From contig JAJYJR010000035.1 of the NCBI GenBank assembly GCA_021789355.1, positions 1 to 19,818 on the forward strand: 19,818 nucleotides of DNA, in the 5' to 3' direction. Both the position numbers and the translations under genes were made by a program. Source of the DNA: Chloroflexota bacterium. Its GTDB lineage: Bacteria > Chloroflexota > Limnocylindria > Limnocylindrales > CSP1-4. Below the pieces are notes generated by a model. That model had not been told where the DNA came from, did no database searches, and worked only from the letters and a program-made list of their open reading frames with translations. Positions 14,705 through 19,818 of the stretch are shown in pieces (the stretch's first letter is position 1; each line of letters begins with the position of its first letter).

Positions 14705-15678
14705 GCGGAGCGATCTGGGCAATTGGGGAGCTCGACGATGATCGCCTGGTGGCCAGCAGCGCCGGCGTGGCTTCTCTGGCGAGCCGGCTCGGAAACGCTG
14801 CGGGGCGGGCCGCCGCCGGCCTCGTGATTGGGGCGCACCCTGAGCAGGCGGCGGGCCTCCTGGCCAGGTACCTGCCCCGGGTGCTCTCGGCGCGTGCTTC
14901 AGGGCCGGACGGATACCTGTCCCCGTCGGCGCTCGCGCTCCTCGTCGAGCAGCAGGTACGACGCGAGGAGCCCGCACTCGTGCTGATCCCGGGGACCCCG
15001 GTCGGTAAGGAGTTGGCGGGCGCACTGTCCGCGCGCCTGCAGTGGGGAGTCCTGGTGAACGCCGTCGACATCGGCTGGGCCGACGGTCCAATCGTGCACG
15101 GGATCGCCTTCAGGTCGGATCTGCGGGTGCGCAGCAGGTTCACGTCGGATCACGGTATCGTGACCGTCCAGCCCAACGTGGTGACTTCGGTGGAGCAGGA
15201 TGGCCTTGGGACAGTAGAGGAGATATCAATACGGAGTGCAGACGTTGCCGGCCTGGTGCGGCGCACGGAGCGTGTCTCGATGGGCGCACCGGCCTCGGTC
15301 GAAAGCGCGCGCGTGGTCGTGGCAGGTGGGGCTGGCGTCGGCGGGAGGGACAGTTGGAGGCTCGTTGAGGAGCTGGCCGTCTGCTTGGACGGAGCAGTGG
15401 GCGCCAGCCGGCCGGCCGTTGACGCGGGCTGGGCGTCCCTGAGCCAGCAGATCGGCCAGACGGGCAAGAGCGTGCGGCCGGACCTCTACCTGGCGCTCGG
15501 TATCTCGGGCGAAGTGCAGCACCGCGTCGGGATGCGGCTCGCGAAGACCGTCGTGGCGGTCAACACGGATCGGGAGGCCCCGATTGGCCAAGTCTCCGAC
15601 ATGCTCGTGGTCGGAGATCTCCACGAGATCGTGCCACGGCTGATCGCTGAGCTCCGCGGTGGCGACGGCGGAAAGTAG
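14701..15678 (+). CDS. etfA: Electron transfer flavoprotein alpha subunit
   Basis: EtfA carries the redox-active FAD of the ETF dimer. The 325-residue product has the family's C-terminal FAD domain at about 237-315: RPAVDAGW (237-244), the GQTGKSV loop (252-258), LYLALGISGEVQH (263-275 region) and EAPIGQVSDMLVVGDLHE. The central region VLIPGTPVGKELAGALSARL matches the ETF N-domain. The GTG start at 14701 overlaps the etfB stop (GTGA) and follows GGAGG by eight bases. It is the last gene of the plus-strand run; the next gene converges on it from 688 bp away. Confidence 0.93.
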   Translation: MSGAIWAIGELDDDRLVASSAGVASLASRLGNAAGRAAAGLVIGAHPEQAAGLLARYLPRVLSARASGPDGYLSPSALALLVEQQVRREEPALVLIPGTPVGKELAGALSARLQWGVLVNAVDIGWADGPIVHGIAFRSDLRVRSRFTSDHGIVTVQPNVVTSVEQDGLGTVEEISIRSADVAGLVRRTERVSMGAPASVESARVVVAGGAGVGGRDSWRLVEELAVCLDGAVGASRPAVDAGWASLSQQIGQTGKSVRPDLYLALGISGEVQHRVGMRLAKTVVAVNTDREAPIGQVSDMLVVGDLHEIVPRLIAELRGGDGGK

Positions 15679-16366
15679 ACCACGCGCTGCCCCTCACGTG
15701 GGCACCAATGCTCCTCCCGGGCCCTGAAACACATGTCGGACAACGACAGCTCCGCGATTCGCCGATCTTCTGCGCGGGTGAGCCATGCGTGGGGGTCCCT
15801 CCGGGGGGCCGGCGAAGCGACGCTTCGACGAGGAGCCGATAGCATCGGGCAAGGTCCTGTGCGCAAAGGGAGGACCACGCCGCTACATACGCGGTTGGTC
15901 GACCGACGACCTTGGCATCGCAGGAGTGCCCGCTGCCTTCGTCTCGGCCAAGCAGGTGCTCTCCGCGTGACGTGCCGCCGAGCGTCGCCTTGAAGTGTTT
16001 ACCCGCGCCCACCTGTTCTGGATGGTCCATCGCCGACTCGGAGGTTGAGGGCTCCCGGGCACCAGGATCGGCGCCTCTCCGCAAGAGGAGCCCCCGACTG
16101 ATCGAACAACAATCGACGTGCGGCTCGTGATTCCATCAGGTGCCGCCCTCGGCCTCGTGACCTCACAGCCGTGTCCTGCCCGGACGGCACGGGTGGCTGC
16201 GTCTGGGAGAGAGCTGACGTGGGAGTGGTGCTGCCGAACTGTCCCAGCTCAGGCGCGAGTCCAACACCACGACGACGCCCCTTGCGGACCCGGACGCAGG
16301 GTTGCTCCCAGGCGCCGCCTTATCCTCGCGGCGAAGCGGAGGCGTATTCCTCGCCGAAGCTCAGGC
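15679..16366. other. Convergent intergenic region with no supported gene
   Basis: The 688 bp between the ends of etfA and the cupin gene contain only short frames on both strands with arginine-rich, low-complexity translations typical of GC-rich noncoding DNA. I recognise no tRNA, no protein family and no IS end. The size is unusual for this compact window, so it may hold a decayed gene or a small RNA that I cannot identify. Confidence 0.5.
16070..16092. terminator. Weak hairpin in the convergent gap
   Basis: GGCGCCTCT and AGAGGAGCC pair over nine positions with one mismatch around a five-base loop (CCGCA). It lies between two converging transcription units, which is where a bidirectional terminator would be expected, but no T-run accompanies it. 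Confidence 0.3.
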
Positions 16367-16756
16367 CTACTCCGCCGCGAGCACCCTCTTGATCGCAGCC
16401 AGTGACGCGTCTGGGCCCTTGAACCCGACGAGGTACTCGAGCCGGATGGGCGCGAAGCACTCGTAGAAGACGACGTCCTCGTCGGTCAGCTGGCGAAACG
16501 CATGGATCCAGTTCGAGGGGATGACGAGCAGCGAGCCAGGGCCTACCTCGGATTCCTCGTCTCCGACCCTGGCCCACAGCCGGCCGCGCTCAACGAGCAT
16601 GATCTGCTCGGCCTCGTGGCGGTGGTCGGGGATGACCACGCCGCCCCGGTAGACGATGCGGGTGAGCATCGCCTTCTCGCCCGAGACCGCCTGGCGAAAC
16701 ACGCCGGGCACGTATTCGACGGTCGGGAACTCATCCCAGGTCGTGATCTGTCCCAT
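16367..16756 (-). CDS. Single-domain cupin protein
   Basis: This 129-residue protein is one small beta-barrel cupin. The first cupin motif is PDHRHEAEQIMLVERGRL (about 43-60) with His45, His47 and Gln51; the second is GPGSLLVIPSNWIHAF (72-87) with His85. These can bind one metal ion, with Gln in place of the usual Glu. Similar small cupins act as sugar or keto-acid isomerases, dioxygenase-like enzymes or sensors, and the role here is open. The ATG at 16756 has GGAG six bases upstream. It lies 81 bp downstream of the molybdenum hydroxylase genes on the same strand and may be co-transcribed with them. KduI also has a cupin-like fold but is about twice this size, so this is not KduI. Confidence 0.85.
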   Translation of the reverse strand: MGQITTWDEFPTVEYVPGVFRQAVSGEKAMLTRIVYRGGVVIPDHRHEAEQIMLVERGRLWARVGDEESEVGPGSLLVIPSNWIHAFRQLTDEDVVFYECFAPIRLEYLVGFKGPDASLAAIKRVLAAE

Positions 16757-16837
16757 CGGGATCTCCGTGCTCCGATTGCGAGGTTCCCGGGCGACGGCAC
16801 GGCACCCGGCCGGACGCTGCCGGAGTGCCGACGCAGC

Positions 16838-17848
16838 TCAGGATGGCACCTGCTGGCGCGCCTCGAGGCCACGCAGGATCTTCTCGGGCGTGACCGGCAG
16901 CTCGTCGATCCGGACGCCGGTCGCGTGGTAGATGGCGTTGACGATCGCCGGGATCGGCGAATTCGCCGTCATCTCGCCGAGACCCTTGACGCCGTAGGGA
17001 CCGTTCGACGAAGGGACCTCCAGCACGACCGACTCGACCTCCGGCATCTCCAGCGTCCCGGGCATCAGGTACTCGCTGAAGGTGCTGGGGCTGTGGTCGA
17101 CCGCCGGGTAGTAGGGCGCCGTCGTCTCGTACAGGGCGTGGGACATCCCCATCCAGGCGCCGCCCTCGATCTGGCCCCGCACGAGCGCGGGGTTGACCTG
17201 GCGCCCGACCTCGTAGGCGCTCCTGATGCTGAGCACCGCGACCTCGCCCGTCTCGGTGTCGACCTCGACCTCGGCCACCGTGCAGGCGTGAGCCTCCGTC
17301 GAGTCGGGATCCATGGCGCCGGTCTCGGGGTCCACGGGGCTCTTCGGCTTCATGTAGCTCCCGCGACCGGCAATCGTCCTGCCGTACTTGAACTGGGCGA
17401 GCGACGCGATGTCCGCCACCTTCACGGAACTGGAGGGAACGCCCCTGACCATCAGGTTGCCGTGCCCATCCAGCTCGAGGTCGTCCACCGACGCCTCGAG
17501 TTCCGCGGCGGCCACGTCCAGCAGGGCCCCGCGCGCCTCCGTGGCCGCCGCGATCACCGCGTTGCCGACACGGTGCGTGGCCCGGCTGGCGAACGTCCCC
17601 ATGCAGTGCGGGCCCGTGTCGGTGTCGGCGGTGTCGATGACGATCTCCCCGAACTCGACGCCCAGCGTCTCGGCCGCGATCTGGCCGATGACCGTCTTCA
17701 GCCCCTGGCCCAGGTCGGTGCTAGAGAGCGCGACGACGAACGACCCGCTCGTCGTCGCGTGGATGAGGGCCTGCGACGGGTCGCCGCCGAGGTTCATGCC
17801 GGTCGGGTAGTTGACGGCGGCGATGCCGGTCCCGCGCAGCCTGGCCAT
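16838..17848 (-). CDS. Molybdenum hydroxylase large subunit, C-terminal half (separate gene)
   Basis: The product is the second molybdopterin-binding half of a xanthine dehydrogenase/aldehyde oxidase-type large subunit, which hydroxylates an aromatic heterocycle or aldehyde. The 336-residue protein begins MARLRGTGIAAVNYP, the point where full-length subunits of about 770 residues enter their second cofactor domain. DLGQGL (45-50) is the cofactor-contacting loop, and Glu292 in KGLGEMTANSPIPAI is the conserved active-site glutamate. The ATG at 17848 overlaps the stop of the N-terminal half (TGATG) and has GGGAGG six bases upstream, so it is well set for its own initiation. This suggests a natural split rather than a damaged gene, although a one-base frameshift would also produce this arrangement. 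The true substrate is unknown. Confidence 0.88.
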   Translation of the reverse strand: MARLRGTGIAAVNYPTGMNLGGDPSQALIHATTSGSFVVALSSTDLGQGLKTVIGQIAAETLGVEFGEIVIDTADTDTGPHCMGTFASRATHRVGNAVIAAATEARGALLDVAAAELEASVDDLELDGHGNLMVRGVPSSSVKVADIASLAQFKYGRTIAGRGSYMKPKSPVDPETGAMDPDSTEAHACTVAEVEVDTETGEVAVLSIRSAYEVGRQVNPALVRGQIEGGAWMGMSHALYETTAPYYPAVDHSPSTFSEYLMPGTLEMPEVESVVLEVPSSNGPYGVKGLGEMTANSPIPAIVNAIYHATGVRIDELPVTPEKILRGLEARQQVPS

Positions 17849-19200
17849 CACTTGCCTCCCTCGTCCCGGCCGGCGTCGCGCGGCGCAGACGTCATCGCCC
17901 GGAGGTCGTCGGGAAGCGCGTGACCCACGAGGGCCGCGGCCGCCTGCATCGTCTCGATGAGTGTGGCGTCCTCGGCGAGCTTCCCGTGCGGCTTCATGTC
18001 CCCGTTGTGGTAGGAGTTGATGAAGCGGATCGTCCACGGGTCCGCGCCTACCCGCTCGGCGATCCGGTCCATCTGCACCTCGAGGGCGAACGATCCCATC
18101 GTCACCCCGAAGCCCCGCATCGCGCTGCTCGGCTGACGGTTCGTGTACACGCAGTAGGCGTCGATCGACACGTTGGGGATGGCATACGGGCCGGCTGCGT
18201 TCGCGGCGTGCTTGGTGAGCGCGTACGGAGTCTGGCGGCTGTACGCGCCGGAGTCGGCGTAGCTCGTCACCTTGCGGGCGATGATGTGGCCGTCCCGGGA
18301 GACGCCATCCTTGATGTAGATGCGCCACGCGCTCCGGGTGGACGAGACCTGCATCTCCTCGGAGCGGCTGTACACGAAGCGCACTGGGCGATTGGTCTTC
18401 ATCGCGGCCAGGGTGGCGATCGGCTCGACGATGACGTCGACCTTGCCGCCGAAGCCGCCTCCGACCGTGCCCCCAACGAAGTGGAGCTGCTTCCCCGGGA
18501 TCTGCAGGATGATCGACGTGTTGTCGAGGCTGAAGTACAGGGCCTGGGTGTTGGTGTAGACGGTGTACCGGCCGTTGGCCTCGGGCACCGCGATGCACCC
18601 TGTCGTCTCCAGGGGTGCCTGCTCGATCGGGCTCGTGTTGTAGACGCCCTCGACGATGTAGTCGGCGAGCTCGAACGCCTTCTCGACGTCGCCCATCCGC
18701 ACGCGACGGCAGGGATGGCCCTCGTACATGAACGTGTTGTTGCCCCAGCTGGTCACGATCGGCGCGCCCGGCTTCAGGGCCTCCTCGACGTCGAAGACGG
18801 CGGGCAGCTCCTCCAGGTCGAGGTGGACCTTCGAGACGGCCTCGAGCGCCGCGGCCTCCGTCTCGGCAAGGACCGCGACGATCGCCTCGCCCTTGAAGCG
18901 GACGCGGTCCTCGGCCAGCACGTACTCCTCTTCAGGCTCGACCCCGATGAGCGTCAGGATCGTGTACAGGTTATGCGGGACGTCCCTCCAGGTGAGGGCG
19001 CGGACGAAGCCGGGGACTCGCTCGGCGTCGGACAGGTCGACCCCCCTGATCCGGGCGTGGTGGAGCGGGCTGCGCACCATCTTGAGGTGGAGCATCCCGG
19101 GGAAGGAGCGATCGCCGGCGTACTGGGTGCGGCCCGTGACGTGGCCGATGCCGTCGCTCCGGGGGACCGACTGGCCGACGACGTTCAGATTGGCGCTCAT
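17848..19200 (-). CDS. Molybdenum hydroxylase large subunit, N-terminal half (separate gene)
   Basis: The 450-residue protein contains the aldehyde oxidase/xanthine dehydrogenase a/b hammerhead domain (about residues 1-140) and the first molybdopterin-binding domain. VGGGFGGKVD at 246-255 is the cofactor-binding glycine loop, EQAPLETTG at 193-201 is the substrate-side segment, and SAMRGFG at 359-365 corresponds to the family's A-x-RG-x-G motif. It ends at ...RDEGGK, where the linker to the second cofactor domain would begin. The ATG at 19200 overlaps the stop of the iron-sulfur subunit gene (ATGA) and has GGAG eight bases upstream. It must assemble with the product of the next gene to form an active site, because the conserved glutamate is on the other half. 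Confidence 0.9.
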   Translation of the reverse strand: MSANLNVVGQSVPRSDGIGHVTGRTQYAGDRSFPGMLHLKMVRSPLHHARIRGVDLSDAERVPGFVRALTWRDVPHNLYTILTLIGVEPEEEYVLAEDRVRFKGEAIVAVLAETEAAALEAVSKVHLDLEELPAVFDVEEALKPGAPIVTSWGNNTFMYEGHPCRRVRMGDVEKAFELADYIVEGVYNTSPIEQAPLETTGCIAVPEANGRYTVYTNTQALYFSLDNTSIILQIPGKQLHFVGGTVGGGFGGKVDVIVEPIATLAAMKTNRPVRFVYSRSEEMQVSSTRSAWRIYIKDGVSRDGHIIARKVTSYADSGAYSRQTPYALTKHAANAAGPYAIPNVSIDAYCVYTNRQPSSAMRGFGVTMGSFALEVQMDRIAERVGADPWTIRFINSYHNGDMKPHGKLAEDATLIETMQAAAALVGHALPDDLRAMTSAPRDAGRDEGGK

Positions 19201-19691
19201 CGTTCCTGCTCCGCCGTTTGCTCGCGCATGACCCGTGCCGCCTCGTGGACGGCCTCGACGATCGGCCGATATCCGGTGCATCGGCAGATGTTGCCCGCCA
19301 GCGCCTGCCGGATCTCGTCGTCGCCCGGCGCGGGATCGTGGTCGAGCAGCGCCTTCGAGGCCATCACCATGCCCGGCGTGCAGTAGCCGCACTGGAGCGC
19401 GTGGGCGTCCAGGAACGCCTGCTGGATCGGGTGCAGGCCTGCCGCCGGCGTGATGGTCTCGAGCGTGGTGATCCGCTTGCCGGCGACGTCCTCCGCCGGC
19501 AGCAGGCAGGACAGCATCGGCTCGCCGTCCACCAGGACGGTGCAGCTACCGCAGCCGCCCTGCCGGCAGCCTTCCTTGGTGGCCGTGAACCCCAGCTGGT
19601 CGCGGAGCACCGCCTGCAGGGTGGTCAACGGCCTGACCATGACCTCCACCTCGCGGGCGCCGAACTCGAACGTGATGATCTTCGCCGTCAT
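19197..19691 (-). CDS. Molybdenum hydroxylase [2Fe-2S] small subunit
   Basis: The 164-residue protein passes electrons from the molybdenum centre through two [2Fe-2S] clusters. The plant-ferredoxin-type cluster has Cys42, Cys47, Cys50 and Cys62 (EGCRQGGCGSC then LSCL). The helical cluster has Cys101, Cys104, Cys136 and Cys138 (LQCGYCTPGM and GNICRCTGY). ATG 19691 is preferred over an upstream ATG at 19754 because family members start a few residues before the first beta strand. No FAD-binding medium subunit is found in the window, so the electron acceptor is not evident. It is the first gene of the run small subunit, N-half, C-half, cupin. Confidence 0.94.
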   Translation of the reverse strand: MTAKIITFEFGAREVEVMVRPLTTLQAVLRDQLGFTATKEGCRQGGCGSCTVLVDGEPMLSCLLPAEDVAGKRITTLETITPAAGLHPIQQAFLDAHALQCGYCTPGMVMASKALLDHDPAPGDDEIRQALAGNICRCTGYRPIVEAVHEAARVMREQTAEQER

Positions 19692-19693
19692 GC

Positions 19694-19753
19694 TAGTGTC
19701 CCACGCCGCAATGGGCTTGATTCTTGAATCGGTCTGACGTAGTGTCCGGGACA
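19694..19753. promoter_or_regulatory. Repeat-rich region upstream of the molybdenum hydroxylase operon
   Basis: TAGTGTCC occurs at 19694-19701 and again at 19740-19747, directly repeated 46 bp apart. Between them GATTCTTGAATC (19719-19730) is a 5-bp inverted repeat around TT. TGTCCGGGACA (19743-19753) is an inverted repeat around one base. These could be operators for the leftward operon, or the end of an insertion element that begins near 19740. I cannot place a promoter with confidence. Confidence 0.4.
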
Positions 19754-19818
19754 TGGCTGCCCATCCCGCGCCTCCGTTGGCTGTTGGCGAGTCCGAAGCT
19801 GAAGCCCTCCGCGCGATG
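19753..19818 (+). CDS. Start of a rightward gene cut by the window edge, possibly a transposase
   Basis: From ATG 19753 the frame is open for 22 codons to the window end (MAAHPAPPLAVGESEAEALR and two more residues). The pattern of a short basic or neutral start, PAPPL, then an acidic stretch leading into a helix resembles the N termini of IS630-type transposases, which begin just inside element ends that carry a TA target. The TAGTGTCC at 19740-19747 could be such an end. This is a resemblance only; the sequence is too short to assign. Confidence 0.3.
   Translation, partial: MAAHPAPPLAVGESEAEALRAM

Noticed and set aside
13711..14838. A 375-codon minus-strand frame opposite etfB
   Set aside because: EtfB on the plus strand has a strong binding site and family motifs; the antisense frame has no motifs and no start signal.
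16367..16756. The cupin as a KduI-type uronate isomerase
   Set aside because: It is a single cupin domain of 129 residues, about half of KduI, and is in the molybdenum hydroxylase run rather than the uronate cluster.
17920..19386. A 488-codon plus-strand frame opposite the molybdenum hydroxylase N-half, and a similar 473-codon one at 16502-17923
   Set aside because: Both are rich in Asp, Arg, His and Val repeats typical of antisense reading of GC-biased codons, and no family is recognisable.
1..19818. tRNA or rRNA genes, CRISPR arrays, riboswitches or phage attachment sites
   Set aside because: Reading both strands I found no T-loop-like GGTTCGAATCC pattern, no regularly spaced repeats and no recognisable riboswitch core; weak structures could still escape reading by eye.

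Overview
The window is GC-rich (roughly two thirds G+C by eye) bacterial chromosomal DNA with tight operons, several GTG starts and many 1-4 bp stop/start overlaps. The gene set (IS21 transposon, KDG/KDPG sugar-acid catabolism, a quinone-linked ETF oxidoreductase with its own EtfBA, a molybdenum hydroxylase) fits a high-GC heterotroph. A Chloroflexota-type or deep-branching actinobacterial host is my best guess, but that is an impression from protein style, not a measurement.

Layout. (1) 8-2516: an IS21-family element with intact istA and istB. (2) 2517-2773: a scar holding an exact 169-bp copy of the middle of the lacI-type gene found about 4.2 kb further on, plus 82 bp of unidentified sequence. 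(3) 2774-9253, all minus strand, read right to left: KDPG aldolase, KDG kinase, LacI-family repressor, Gfo/Idh/MocA oxidoreductase, xylose-isomerase-like TIM-barrel protein, FAD-dependent dehydrogenase of the fumarate-reductase type. (4) 9254-9446: a divergent control region with a near-perfect LacI-type operator; a second, related operator lies just upstream of lacI. (5) 9447-15678, all plus strand: GH88-like unsaturated glycuronyl hydrolase, SDR oxidoreductase, then a membrane iron-sulfur ETF:quinone oxidoreductase with EtfB and EtfA. (6) 15679-16366: a 688-bp gap between converging genes with no gene I can support. (7) 16367-19691, minus strand: a molybdenum hydroxylase of the xanthine dehydrogenase family ([2Fe-2S] subunit, then a molybdopterin subunit encoded as two overlapping half genes), followed by a small cupin. 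(8) 19753-19818: the start of a rightward reading frame that leaves the window, possibly a transposase.

How it fits together. GH88 enzymes release 4,5-unsaturated uronic acids from polysaccharide-lyase products. These normally become 2-keto-3-deoxygluconate, which KDG kinase and KDPG aldolase convert to pyruvate and glyceraldehyde 3-phosphate. Both ends of this route are here, face each other across one operator and are probably controlled by the local LacI protein. The textbook middle enzyme KduI is absent; the SDR, the TIM-barrel protein, the Gfo/Idh protein and the FAD dehydrogenase are the local candidates for the intermediate chemistry. The unusual part is the ETF plus ETF:quinone oxidoreductase module placed directly behind the GH88-SDR pair with no acyl-CoA dehydrogenase in sight, which suggests (inference) that a sugar or sugar-acid oxidation in this locus feeds electrons to the quinone pool through ETF.
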